DNA from: Gilliamella bombi
GTDB taxonomy: Bacteria; Pseudomonadota; Gammaproteobacteria; Enterobacterales; Orbaceae
Assembly (NCBI RefSeq): GCF_900103255.1
Contig: NZ_FMWS01000050.1
Location: 1 to 56,876, forward strand
DNA length: 56,876 bases
Direction of reading: 5' to 3'
The notes under the pieces were generated by a model that was given only the letters and a program-made list of their open reading frames with translations, was not told the DNA's origin and did not search any database. A program made the position numbers and the translations under genes. Positions 30,990 to 39,447 of this stretch are shown here, piece after piece. Every line of letters begins with the position of its first letter. Positions within the stretch are counted from its first letter, which is position 1.

Positions 30990-31217
30990 ATGAAAAAATT
31001 ATTATTAATTAGTTTTTTATCGGCATCAACGATAGCTTGTGCAAAAAAAGAATCAGCACAAAACAACGTTAACATGGCTAATCCTGCATCAGTTTATTGC
31101 GAAAGTCTTGGCGGTAAATCTGAAATAGTAAAGGACAGCAAAGGTTGGTATGGATTATGCCACCTACCCGACGGAACTACTGTCGATGAATGGAAATTAT
31201 ACAGAGATAAACATTAA
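30990..31217 (+). CDS. DUF333 lipoprotein next to repressor
   Basis: 75 residues. Signal peptide with lipobox TIAC (Cys17); the mature part NPASVYCESLGGKSEIV and YGLCHLPDGTTVDEWKLYR is the DUF333 pattern. It lies 41 bp after the repressor in the same direction and ends in a terminator, so it is probably expressed in the lysogen. Possible surface-changing (exclusion) factor. Confidence 0.85.
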   Translation: MKKLLLISFLSASTIACAKKESAQNNVNMANPASVYCESLGGKSEIVKDSKGWYGLCHLPDGTTVDEWKLYRDKH

Positions 31218-31235
31218 TAACCGCTTCGGCGGTTA
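31218..31235 (+). terminator. Terminator after repressor-lipoprotein unit
   Basis: TAACCGC-TTCG-GCGGTTA, 7-bp stem with a stable UUCG loop, followed by A/T-rich sequence. Between it and the ATPase gene (31236-31411) no gene is seen; a promoter for the ATPase pair must lie here but no clear one was found. Confidence 0.7.
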
Positions 31236-31411
31236 AATAAAAAAAGATCATAAAGATACTGACTATTTCTTGAAGTTTCTAGTTTCATAATAATTGAAGG
31301 TAGTATATCATACCTAATAGATTCAGTTAATTTGATAATTCATTTAAAATAACACACTGTTTATTTTTACTACATGATACAACAACTATTACTTAAGAGA
31401 ACTAAGCTCAT

Positions 31412-32839
31412 ATGAAGTTTAATGTTAACATAGAAAACTTTGGTAAAATTCAAAACGCAAATATAACATTAAGTAATTTTACTGTGATAGCAGGCAGGAA
31501 TGGTTGCGGAAAAAGTTTTGTAACTAGGGCTTTTTATAGCTTCTTTAATACAATAAATAAAGATCATTTAACAAAAAATTTGCTAAATGATATTGGAGTA
31601 ACTGACTTTTTTTTAAATAAAATATTATCAACAAGTAAACTCAATACAAAAGAAACTACATCACTCTTATTAATGAAACAAGCGATTGATGACTGCGTTA
31701 ATTTCATACAACATAATGTTGATGCTCATTATTTATCAGAGCAATTTTTGTTGACAAAACAATTAAATGAAAAATTAAAAAACATAATAAATAATTTCAA
31801 AGACTTTAAAAACGAGCTTGGAAGTAAACAAAAAATACAATCTTTCGTTGAAGAATTAATAGGATTAGATGATATCATTCACAATTTAGATCTTTTAGCT
31901 AAAGACCCTATTAATAATATAGCAAAATCAATTGAACAAGATCTTAGATCTGAATTACAAGAAAATTTTCAAATTGCTAAATTATCTCAATTAATTAATT
32001 ATAATAACAATAAAAAATTTTCTTTTAACTTTGAAAAATTAGGCACAATAAGTTTGCAATATAATGAAAGAGAAAAGCAAGACAGCATTGCATTTGAACT
32101 TAATTCAGCTAGTATAGATCAGTTTCAACAGCTCAATAATATTGTGTATATAGAATCCCCTATATTTTGGAAAATACGACCTGCTTTAAATTTAATCAAA
32201 AGAAATCAATTTCTTAATAGATCTCTTCGTTCTAAATTTTTTCAAAAAGAATTGTTGGGTATCCCAAAATATTTTTTTGATTTATCGAACTTATTGGAGG
32301 TTAATTATACATTATCACCAATAGTTACTAAATTTGAAGAAATATCTTCCACCCTAAAAGATGCAATTGGCGGAAAATTTGATATTTCTGACAGTGGGGA
32401 CATTCTTTTCAAAGAAAAGAATTGCGAAAACAGTTCTTTTTCACTTTATTTAACTTCTACAGGAACAACAAACCTAGGAATGCTATCTTTATTATTAGAT
32501 AAAGGAATTATTTCTGATGGTAGCTATTTATTTATTGACGAACCAGAAATTAATCTACACCCGAATTGGCAAAGAATGATGGTTGAGTGTTTATTAGAGT
32601 TATCAAAATTAAACGTTCATGTTGTAATCGCTACTCATAGTATTGATATGATTAAATGTATCGAATTGTTAATTAATAAAAATGAAGATTTAGTAAGTAA
32701 TGATCACTTTGCAATTAATCAGCTATCATCAGAAGGTATCTCAATCAACAATGAAGAAAATATATTCAACAAAATTAAAGCGATTAAAGATGATTTGGGT
32801 GAATCTTTTTTACAGATGTTTTTAGAAGAAAATGGCTAA
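31412..32839 (+). CDS. ABC/SMC-type ATPase, candidate phage-exclusion protein
   Basis: 475 residues. Walker A GRNGCGKS at 28-35, coiled coil and helical insert ~60-340, ABC-signature-like TSTGTTNLG at 348-356, Walker B YLFIDEPEINLHP at 372-384 and H-loop ATHSID at 407-412. This is the OLD/AAA_15-like class seen in many defence systems, without a TOPRIM domain. It overlaps the next gene by 8 bases. It occupies the place of lambda rexAB, between repressor and left operator. Confidence 0.85.
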   Translation: MKFNVNIENFGKIQNANITLSNFTVIAGRNGCGKSFVTRAFYSFFNTINKDHLTKNLLNDIGVTDFFLNKILSTSKLNTKETTSLLLMKQAIDDCVNFIQHNVDAHYLSEQFLLTKQLNEKLKNIINNFKDFKNELGSKQKIQSFVEELIGLDDIIHNLDLLAKDPINNIAKSIEQDLRSELQENFQIAKLSQLINYNNNKKFSFNFEKLGTISLQYNEREKQDSIAFELNSASIDQFQQLNNIVYIESPIFWKIRPALNLIKRNQFLNRSLRSKFFQKELLGIPKYFFDLSNLLEVNYTLSPIVTKFEEISSTLKDAIGGKFDISDSGDILFKEKNCENSSFSLYLTSTGTTNLGMLSLLLDKGIISDGSYLFIDEPEINLHPNWQRMMVECLLELSKLNVHVVIATHSIDMIKCIELLINKNEDLVSNDHFAINQLSSEGISINNEENIFNKIKAIKDDLGESFLQMFLEENG

Positions 32840-33416
32840 AATTGAATTAAATAAATTTTTTAAAAAAATAGATCCAGAATTTAGAGATATAACAAAGGAA
32901 TTGCTAGAACGATTACCTAATGGTTATTTGCTTGATAATGATGATGGGTTAAAAAAACATTGTAATTGTGATAATTTAAAATCTGTTGATTTTCTATTAG
33001 AAAAAGATGGAAATCTATATTTTACCGAATTCAGTGATTTAAATGCTGAAGATGGAAATATTAGAAAGAAAATAACACAACAGATTAATTGTTGTGAACA
33101 GGCAAAATCTTGTCCAGTTAAAGGACACTATCCCAAGCTACTTCAGAATATTAAAGTAAATGATTTTGCTTTAAAATACAAAGATACTTTATTATTATTA
33201 CTCTCAATTAAAAACGATCTGGAACCTAAAACCATATTTCATGAAAATACAGATAAATGGCATTTTTTAATAGTTTATAATAAAAAAACTAATCTTGATC
33301 TTGCAAGATATTTAGATTTATTAAAATCGACTATAACATCTTCATTACCTAAAAGATTATTGAATGAAGATAACTTTAAAATTCAAAATTTAAATGACTT
33401 CATCAATAATTTTTAG
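32832..33416 (+). CDS. Unknown partner of the ATPase, nuclease-like motif
   Basis: 194 residues, translationally coupled to the ATPase. Six cysteines cluster in 44-94 (HCNC, CC, SCP). VDFLLEKDGNLYFTEFSD near 52-69 resembles the D...E-x-K strand pair of PD-(D/E)XK nucleases but has Ser in place of Lys. Rest helical. I do not recognise the family; an effector partner of the ATPase is inferred from coupling. Confidence 0.65.
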   Translation: MAKIELNKFFKKIDPEFRDITKELLERLPNGYLLDNDDGLKKHCNCDNLKSVDFLLEKDGNLYFTEFSDLNAEDGNIRKKITQQINCCEQAKSCPVKGHYPKLLQNIKVNDFALKYKDTLLLLLSIKNDLEPKTIFHENTDKWHFLIVYNKKTNLDLARYLDLLKSTITSSLPKRLLNEDNFKIQNLNDFINNF

Positions 33417-33468
33417 TCCGTCGTGTATTTACTCTAGTTAAAGCTGCTTAGTTCATTCGAGATAAAAT

Positions 33469-33492
33469 AAAGCCCCTTCTGGGGCTTTTTTT
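33469..33492 (+). terminator. Strong terminator after the ATPase pair
   Basis: AAAGCCCC-TTCT-GGGGCTTT stem followed by T run. Confidence 0.85.
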
Positions 33493-33603
33493 ACACCTAA
33501 AACCCCCTACAGCTTTAAAACAATTCGTTGATTAAAAAATAAGCAAACAAATAACAATCAATCACACAAAAACAACAACTTAACAACTTAATTAAAAACA
33601 ATA

Positions 33604-33645
33604 ACAACTTTAGATGTTGATATTAATGACAACTTATGTTGTAAT
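33604..33645 (+). promoter_or_regulatory. Left operator region (OL) and promoter of rightward early operon
   Basis: Operators at 33604-33617 (ACAACTTTAGATGT) and 33629-33642 (ACAACTTATGTTGT, identical to the 30137 copy). Promoter TTGATA (33617-33622), 17 bp, TGTAAT (33640-33645). The second operator fills the spacer. Extra ACAAC half-sites lie at 33576-33588. Confidence 0.82.
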
Positions 33646-33760
33646 AATCACATCAAAACAAATCAACTTAACAAAACAATTAAGCAATACCACGAGTTAC
33701 TTAATTAGTTAAGCGAGATTCAAGTAGCTAGCTGGAGCATATGAAAGTACAGCGGTTTTG

Positions 33761-33900
33761 ATAGCAATCACAGCAGTACGCATCGGGTGAGCGACTTAAT
33801 CACTCCCAGCCTCGACAGAGACCGACTGGCCATCAAGTTCTTTAGTAAGAAGATTGCTATTTAATTTCAAATCAAAGCGCATTCATAGAGTGCGCTTGAG
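33761..33900 (+). ncRNA. Structured leader RNA of rightward early operon
   Basis: ATAGCAATC (33761-33769) and GATTGCTAT (33852-33860) are perfectly complementary and close a domain that holds a GTGA/TCAC hairpin near 33785-33806. A second stem AAGCGCA/TGCGCTT follows at about 33875-33897. No gene is seen in 33417-33933. Position after OL and structure suggest an RNA regulator such as a put-type antiterminator; this is inference. Confidence 0.45.
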
Positions 33901-33933
33901 TTTGAGACTGATAATAACTGTAGAGGTTAACAT

Positions 33934-34224
33934 ATGGATCTAATAGATAACAGCATTACCGAACCATGGAAAAGAAATGCGGAATTACGACGCCTAGCTC
34001 ACAATCCAAACACTGACGCAAAAACACTTGCTGAGCTAGCTAGAATCGGGAATTCAAGCATTAGAGCAGCTGTTGCGTGCAACAAAAACGTATCGCGTGA
34101 AACTATATTAATACTTTCAGAAGACATAGATTATGTGGTTCGATATGAAGCTGCTAGAAATGAAACTCACGAAGAGTGGCTTAGACGTCAAAAAGCCTTA
34201 TTTCAACCATTATCAACACTGTAA
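33934..34224 (+). CDS. Leucine-rich-variant (LRV)-like repeat protein
   Basis: 96 residues with GAGG upstream of ATG. RRLAHNPNTDAKTLAELARI, SSIRAAVACNKNVSRETILIL and DYVVRYEAARNETHEEWL are repeats of the LRV helical type (about 24 residues each). Unknown role; first gene of the operon. Confidence 0.7.
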   Translation: MDLIDNSITEPWKRNAELRRLAHNPNTDAKTLAELARIGNSSIRAAVACNKNVSRETILILSEDIDYVVRYEAARNETHEEWLRRQKALFQPLSTL

Positions 34225-34237
34225 ATTGAGGTGGGTT

Positions 34238-34507
34238 ATGCAATTACATAGAGCTGTAGAGAACGGTTACGAAAGAGCATATTGCAACATGATGAATAAT
34301 TCTGAAATGCAAGACGCTAAAGATGATTGGATTGAAGCTAGAGCCGAAGAATTGCTTAAAAATTTCGGTAACGACAACGATTGGCAAATAGTAGAGCTTT
34401 TAAAAATAAAGCTAGAAAGTAAAAACATTGACGCTGATATTTACAATCAGTTTATAACTGATATGTGTTACTCACAAGCTAAAGCTGAGTATAACAAAAG
34501 ATTTTGA
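34238..34507 (+). CDS. Hypothetical early protein
   Basis: 89 residues from ATG 34238 (GAGGTGG site). Helical and acidic. A longer upstream frame lies inside the previous gene and is not supported. Confidence 0.6.
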   Translation: MQLHRAVENGYERAYCNMMNNSEMQDAKDDWIEARAEELLKNFGNDNDWQIVELLKIKLESKNIDADIYNQFITDMCYSQAKAEYNKRF

Positions 34508-34540
34508 CAACTCGGAAAGACGAGTACATGCAAATCCTTT

Positions 34541-34568
34541 ACCCGTGAATTGAGTAACGGGCTTTTTT
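34541..34568 (+). terminator. Internal terminator in rightward early operon
   Basis: CCCGT/ACGGG stem followed by six T, inside the early operon. A small ACTCG/CGAGT hairpin precedes it at about 34510-34525. Read-through would need antitermination. Confidence 0.7.
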
Positions 34569-34604
34569 ACAGATTTAGCGGCTAGAATTCATGAGGATTA
34601 AACA

Positions 34605-34892
34605 ATGACAAGTAAAAAGATTATTGAGCAATTGCAACAGCTAGATTGGTATGTTGAATGTAAAACTGAGCATGAATTAGCGTTAGTGTTAAATGCTTGT
34701 TTAGATGCTGATCTCATTTGGTTTTCGGGACGCAAGGCATCTAAATTTGCTCCAGATCTGTTTATATCACCGATTTTTATAGTTAAACAACATCATTTAT
34801 TCAAAAGACGCATTGGGTACACTTCTTGTGCGTCATTTTGTAAATGCGAAGACATAACAGATTGGTTTTTCAACGAATTGAGGAATGAATAA
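34605..34892 (+). CDS. Hypothetical early protein
   Basis: 95 residues, starts after GAGGATTAAACA. Mixed fold with IIEQLQQLDWYVECKTEHEL at the start; ends in TAATG overlap with the next gene. No family recognised. Confidence 0.6.
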   Translation: MTSKKIIEQLQQLDWYVECKTEHELALVLNACLDADLIWFSGRKASKFAPDLFISPIFIVKQHHLFKRRIGYTSCASFCKCEDITDWFFNELRNE

Positions 34893-35284
34893 TGGAAAAA
34901 TTAACACCACAAAATGAACATCAAGAGCATATGGTACAAGTTTTATTAGCAAAAATGCAGGGTGTACCAGTTGAATATAAAATTGATGACGATTGGCGCT
35001 TAGCAGTCTCTGATTACGTTTCATTGAATACAGAATACCGCATTGTACCGAAACCAATCCCTTTGATTACCCGTGAAATGTGGGCGATGATTGCTCCAGA
35101 ATGGAAATGGGCGGCAATGGATAGAGATGGCGAAGTGTATTTTTATACTGATGAACCCTGTATCAGCGCAAGAGGGTTTGGCTGGGCTAATTGCGGTGGT
35201 GATTATTGCAACAGCGTTTTAGCAACAAACGCCAACAGTACTAACTGGCGTCTCTCGCTCACAAAACGACCAGAGGACGTCTAA
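34892..35284 (+). CDS. Hypothetical early protein
   Basis: 130 residues, ATG overlapping the previous stop. Contains YKIDDDWRLAVSDYVSLNTEY and RIVPKP, a pattern seen in variable phage early proteins. Function unknown. Confidence 0.6.
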   Translation: MEKLTPQNEHQEHMVQVLLAKMQGVPVEYKIDDDWRLAVSDYVSLNTEYRIVPKPIPLITREMWAMIAPEWKWAAMDRDGEVYFYTDEPCISARGFGWANCGGDYCNSVLATNANSTNWRLSLTKRPEDV

Positions 35285-35461
35285 ATGAACACAATACCAA
35301 TTGACTACGTCGGCTGTAATGTTTATCAAACAGACCGATTTAATATTAATTACAAACTAAACAAGGGCGAGCAAATATACGCCCTTTTTTGTACCTACTT
35401 TTTGACGCTGGGCGGATTGTTTATGCTTATTCGCTGGATGTTAGAAGTGGCAACTAATTAA
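35285..35461 (+). CDS. Small single-span membrane protein
   Basis: 58 residues, beginning directly after the previous stop codon. One membrane span (~31-50: IYALFCTYFLTLGGLFMLIR). Unknown. Confidence 0.6.
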   Translation: MNTIPIDYVGCNVYQTDRFNINYKLNKGEQIYALFCTYFLTLGGLFMLIRWMLEVATN

Positions 35462-35474
35462 AGGAAATATAAAA

Positions 35475-36170
35475 ATGGCAACAGAAATTATTCAAGCAAA
35501 TACTGATTTTTTACCAATAAATTTAATTGACAAAGCAATTACAAAAGGCACGGACATAGCAAGCCTTGAAAAGCTGATGGACTTGCAAGAGCGTTGGGAA
35601 AAATCACAAGCGCAAAAAGCATTTAATCACGCACTAGCCCAGTTTCAGCAACAGTGTCCAACTCTCATAAAAAAGAAAGATGGACATCATTACAAATATA
35701 CACCGCTTGGAGACATTATAGCTCAAATTAAAGACGTTTTATTTAATAACGGGTTGAGTATTAGATTTGAGCAAGACCATAGCAACGGAATAACTGTATC
35801 TTGCATCGTCAGCCATTTAGACGGTCATAAAGAATCCACTACAATGAACGCATCACCTGATAAAACAGGTAGTAAAAATGACGTTCAAGCTATCGGTTCA
35901 ACCGTTACCTATTTGCAAAGGTACACATTAATTGGCGCTTTAGGAATCACAACAGCCGATGACGACATGGATGGAAGAATAAATGGTAACACCGTCGATC
36001 CTGAATATCTGAACCTACTTTTATCATTATGCGAACAACATGTTATTAATGGTCTTGATTTGTTCCGTAATTTTTGGAAGTCACTGACGAAAAAACAACG
36101 TGACATAATCGGGACAGATAAAATGAATGAATTTGTAAACAAGGCAAAAGAACATGGAGCAACGAACTGA
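35475..36170 (+). CDS. erf: ERF-family single-strand annealing protein
   Basis: 231 residues. KAFNHALAQFQQQCPTLIKK, YKYTPLGDIIAQIKDVLFNNG and GSTVTYLQRYTLIGALGI are the ERF signature (P22 Erf). It anneals single strands during phage recombination and DNA circularisation. Overlaps the exonuclease gene by 17 bases, forming a Red-like pair. Confidence 0.93.
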   Translation: MATEIIQANTDFLPINLIDKAITKGTDIASLEKLMDLQERWEKSQAQKAFNHALAQFQQQCPTLIKKKDGHHYKYTPLGDIIAQIKDVLFNNGLSIRFEQDHSNGITVSCIVSHLDGHKESTTMNASPDKTGSKNDVQAIGSTVTYLQRYTLIGALGITTADDDMDGRINGNTVDPEYLNLLLSLCEQHVINGLDLFRNFWKSLTKKQRDIIGTDKMNEFVNKAKEHGATN

Positions 36171-36759
36171 TGAGTGGTTTCAGGCTAGGCTTGGTAAAGT
36201 AACAGCAAGCAAAATTAGCGATGTGATGACAAAAACAAAAAACGGCTATGCAGCTAGCCGTCAAAATTACATGGCTCAGCTAATTTGCGAACGGCTAACA
36301 GAAAAACAAACCGAATCATACTCTAACGCAGCAATGCAACGAGGCACTGAATTAGAACCTGAAGCCAGACGTTGCTACGAGCTTGAAAACCTTTGCAAGG
36401 TAAACGAGGTTGGCTTTATTCCCCACCCTACAATCGAAAACGCTGGCGCTAGCCCCGATGGACTAGTAAATGATGATGGATTAATTGAAATCAAATGCCC
36501 AAACACGTGGACGCACTTAGAATTTATGCAATCACTAAAGCCAAAGCGTGAGTACATCTTACAAATGCAATGGCAAATGATGTGCACGGGTCGAAAATGG
36601 TGCGATTTTGTCAGTTATGACGATAGGTTACCAGATAATTTGAGCTTTAGATGCGTACGAATTCATTACGACGAAGCGTTGGCTCAAGAGATAGAAGCAG
36701 AAGTTATCAAATTTCTGCAAGAACTAGATGAGAAAATCAAACAAATAGAAGCCGCATAA
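36154..36759 (+). CDS. YqaJ / lambda-type exonuclease
   Basis: 201 residues. RTDEWFQARLGKVTASKISD, RGTELEPEARRCYE, then Asp102 (SPDG) and Glu112-x-Lys114 (IEIKCP) give the catalytic core of the lambda exonuclease/YqaJ family. Produces 3' single strands for the ERF protein. Confidence 0.93.
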   Translation: MEQRTDEWFQARLGKVTASKISDVMTKTKNGYAASRQNYMAQLICERLTEKQTESYSNAAMQRGTELEPEARRCYELENLCKVNEVGFIPHPTIENAGASPDGLVNDDGLIEIKCPNTWTHLEFMQSLKPKREYILQMQWQMMCTGRKWCDFVSYDDRLPDNLSFRCVRIHYDEALAQEIEAEVIKFLQELDEKIKQIEAA

Positions 36760-36779
36760 CCGTCACTTAGACGGTTTTT
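36759..36779 (+). terminator. Internal terminator after exonuclease gene
   Basis: ACCGTC-ACTTA-GACGGT hairpin then TTTTT. The following 36780-36944 stretch has no gene but has further dyads (GAGGG/CCCTC near 36820; TCACGCC-GTT-GGCG near 36897-36912). Confidence 0.72.
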
Positions 36780-36944
36780 AATAACGTCTGGTATATGCGT
36801 TGATGATTAGTGTGCACTGAGGGTCATTTCCGCCCTCGTTTCTCACAGTCCGCTAATTTGAAATATACAAGCCGCACCACAAATTTCAGACGGTAGTCAC
36901 GCCGTTGGCGACAGAGTGACAATAATTTTAGAGGAGGAAATCTA

Positions 36945-37160
36945 ATGGGCAAATTAACAAAGCAATCGCCAAAATTTAGCTTATTCGACCCCGTCTTATA
37001 TGACGGCATGAGAACAGAAATCGCAAATAATGATATTTATTATGCATATGATGAATCGGGTGTTATGTGCCCGTGGTATCACGTTCCTGTCCTTATGGGC
37101 GATTTTATTAGCATTCAATTAGTACCAGAAACTGATTTAACGGAGGTGATTAATGACTAA
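36945..37160 (+). CDS. Hypothetical early protein
   Basis: 71 residues behind a strong GAGGAGGAAA site. Acidic, small beta-rich protein (KFSLFDPVLYDGMRTEIANN). Overlaps the next gene by 8 bases. Confidence 0.6.
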   Translation: MGKLTKQSPKFSLFDPVLYDGMRTEIANNDIYYAYDESGVMCPWYHVPVLMGDFISIQLVPETDLTEVIND

Positions 37161-37398
37161 ATTAAACTGGCGTAAATTTCCAGATGAAAAACCTTGCGGC
37201 ACAGACGCTGACGATATCATTATCGTTATAAAAAAGCCGTTTTATGAACCTTACACTCAAGTGTGTGGTTATAATGAACGTGAACATTATTTTTTCGTGT
37301 ACAGACTGCACACAGATGGTGAATATGATGAATCTGTTATTGATGAACACATAACACACTGGACGTATGTAGATGAATTACCGCTGCCCGAGGAGTAA
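37153..37398 (+). CDS. DUF551-like protein
   Basis: 81 residues: LNWRKFPDEKPCGTDADDII and ITHWTYVDELPLPEE match the DUF551 layout (start W..FPDEKP, end ITHW.....P.P). Common in phage early operons; unknown role. Confidence 0.78.
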   Translation: MTKLNWRKFPDEKPCGTDADDIIIVIKKPFYEPYTQVCGYNEREHYFFVYRLHTDGEYDESVIDEHITHWTYVDELPLPEE

Positions 37399-37400
37399 TC

Positions 37401-37580
37401 ATGTCAGAAAAAATAACGTTTGTAGTGAGCGCACGAATTGGTCCATCACACAATGAAGTAGAAATAGACGTTGATAAAGCTGAATATGAAGCTGCGGAAG
37501 ATAAAAATGCTTACGAACAAGAGTTAGTTAATTCTTATCTTCAAGAACTTGTAGCGATTGGGATCGGTATTAAGGAGTAA
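37401..37580 (+). CDS. Small hypothetical protein
   Basis: 59 residues, starts 2 bp after the previous stop with GAGGAG upstream. Acidic, strand then helix (KITFVVSARIG; KAEYEAAEDKNAYEQELV). Unknown. Confidence 0.6.
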   Translation: MSEKITFVVSARIGPSHNEVEIDVDKAEYEAAEDKNAYEQELVNSYLQELVAIGIGIKE

Positions 37581-37583
37581 ATT

Positions 37584-37709
37584 ATGATTAAAGATAAAAA
37601 CCCATTAACACGAACTGAACTATTAAAAGAGGCTATTGCTTGCGTTAAAGAAATTGAAAAAATGCAAAAACAAATTGATAAACAATTGGAGCGAAAAAAT
37701 GGCAATTAA
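37584..37709 (+). CDS. Small helical protein before ssb
   Basis: 41 residues, 3 bp after the previous gene (AAGGAG site) and overlapping ssb by 11 bases. Mainly one charged helix. Confidence 0.55.
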   Translation: MIKDKNPLTRTELLKEAIACVKEIEKMQKQIDKQLERKNGN

Positions 37710-38091
37710 CACAATGACAGCAACGGGTAACGTTGGTAAAGATGCTGAACTACGTTATCTACAAAACAATACAGCAATAGCAGAATTTCAATTACCAGTT
37801 AAACAGGGTTACGGCGAACATCAAAAAACATCATGGATTAAGTGTGTGCTATGGGGTAAAGCGGCAGAGGGTTATGCGCCAAATATCAAAAAAGGCGATT
37901 TAGTTGTGGTTAGTGGTGAGTTTTATGTTGAAGAATGGCAAAAAGATGGTGCAACATTCACAAGACCGTGTTTGCGTGTATCTCAAATTCAATTGACTAA
38001 AAAGCAGGATGAACAACAAGCACAACAATCTAAACCGCAAGCAACTGCTCAGGCTCAGCAAGATACATTTGATGACAATATACCATTTTAA
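37699..38091 (+). CDS. ssb: Single-stranded DNA-binding protein
   Basis: 130 residues from ATG 37699 (GGAG site). OB fold (MTATGNVGKDAELRYLQNNT, AIAEFQLPVKQGY, TSWIKCVLWGKAAE), a glutamine-rich linker and the acidic tip DDNIPF that binds partner proteins. Works with ERF, exonuclease and NinB. Confidence 0.95.
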   Translation: MAINTMTATGNVGKDAELRYLQNNTAIAEFQLPVKQGYGEHQKTSWIKCVLWGKAAEGYAPNIKKGDLVVVSGEFYVEEWQKDGATFTRPCLRVSQIQLTKKQDEQQAQQSKPQATAQAQQDTFDDNIPF

Positions 38092-38214
38092 ATCAATAAC
38101 TTATAAAGTTACCAACAAAATCTGTTAATAACTCACTGAACAACCACCCTATTCTATTAATTTTACAAATATCTGCGCTGATCATTTGGCGTGCGATTTC
38201 TATCGGTAAAAATC

Positions 38215-39447
38215 ATGAACGTATTATCATTATTTGACGGCATAAGCTGCGGTCGTGTTGCGCTCGAACGTGCAAATATTAATGTAACAAAATACTACGC
38301 TAGCGAAATTGACAAATACGCAATACAGGTCAGTCACAACAATTATCCTGACATTGTCAGGCTTGGAGATATCAATAACTGGGAAAAATGGGATATTGAT
38401 TGGTCAGGCATTGATTTGATCTTAGCAGGTTCTCCCTGCCAAGGGTTTTCATTTGCCGGTAAGCAGTTAGCATTTGATGATAAACGCTCAGCATTATTTT
38501 TTAGATTTGCCGAAATACTATCGCATGTTCAATCTGTTAATCCTGATGTTAAATTTTTACTCGAGAATGTCAGAATGAAAAAAGAGTTTGAACATGTAAT
38601 TACATCAGTCATCGGCGTTGAGCCGATAATGATTAATAGCGCATTAGTATCTGCTCAAAATAGAAAACGCCTCTATTGGTGCAACTGGCATGTAGAACAG
38701 CCAGAAGACAAAGGTATTTTGTTAAAGGATGTTTTATTGGAGGGTGAGGCGTTAACAGATAAGTCACAAACAATATTATCAACATTATATAAAGAAAATG
38801 CTAAATCAATGCTGAAGCGAAACAAAAAAGGCTTGCTTGTTAAAGATTTTAACCAAGCAATTTTTCAACGTCCTCGAGGTAAAAATAAAGGGGGCGTTTA
38901 TGCCGACAAAAGCCCAGCTTTAACAAGTAATTCTTGGGAACATAATAATCATTTAATGTATTGTTTACAGCCTTATATTGTCCCTTTTGATAAAACGTTA
39001 CAAATTTTGGATAAAGAGGTTATTAAAGGAAAGATTGGTTATTTTCGCAAAGACAGCCAGGCAAATCGTGTTTATAGCATACATGGTAAGGCTGTAACGT
39101 TGTGCGGTGATGCAGGAGGAGGAGCTGCTAAGATGGGTCAATACCTGTTTGGTTGTATAACTCATGATAGAATAGAAAAGAGACAAAACGGTCAACGATT
39201 CAGCGAAGGTAAAAAATTCTATACACTAACCTCGCAAGATAAGCACGGCATTTTAATAGACGGCTACATAAGAAAGCTAACACCAATAGAGTGCGAACGT
39301 TTACAAACACTGCCAGACAACTACACAGCAGGCATTAGCAATACACAGCGCTATAAATGTCTTGGCAATGGTTGGACGGTTAACGTTATAGCTCATATTC
39401 TGAATCAAATGGATAAAGGAAACAATCATGACAAAACCTGTTCTTGA
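38215..39447 (+). CDS. DNA cytosine-C5 methyltransferase
   Basis: 410 residues from ATG 38215. Motif I LSLFDGISCGRVAL, motif IV SPCQGFS (catalytic Cys75), motif VI ENVRMKKEF, motif VIII QNRKRLYW and C-terminal CLGNGWTVNVIAHIL. No restriction partner is seen; an orphan phage methylase. Overlaps the next gene by 20 bases. Confidence 0.93.
   Translation: MNVLSLFDGISCGRVALERANINVTKYYASEIDKYAIQVSHNNYPDIVRLGDINNWEKWDIDWSGIDLILAGSPCQGFSFAGKQLAFDDKRSALFFRFAEILSHVQSVNPDVKFLLENVRMKKEFEHVITSVIGVEPIMINSALVSAQNRKRLYWCNWHVEQPEDKGILLKDVLLEGEALTDKSQTILSTLYKENAKSMLKRNKKGLLVKDFNQAIFQRPRGKNKGGVYADKSPALTSNSWEHNNHLMYCLQPYIVPFDKTLQILDKEVIKGKIGYFRKDSQANRVYSIHGKAVTLCGDAGGGAAKMGQYLFGCITHDRIEKRQNGQRFSEGKKFYTLTSQDKHGILIDGYIRKLTPIECERLQTLPDNYTAGISNTQRYKCLGNGWTVNVIAHILNQMDKGNNHDKTCS

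Noticed and set aside
31352-31380. CTGT-N8-ACTA resembling a LexA box before the ATPase gene
   Set aside because: One half-site (ACTA) fails the ACAG requirement; not convincing.
33741-33761. Six-codon frame ATGAAAGTACAGCGGTTT in the early leader
   Set aside because: Too short and no conserved feature; might be a leader peptide but nothing supports it.
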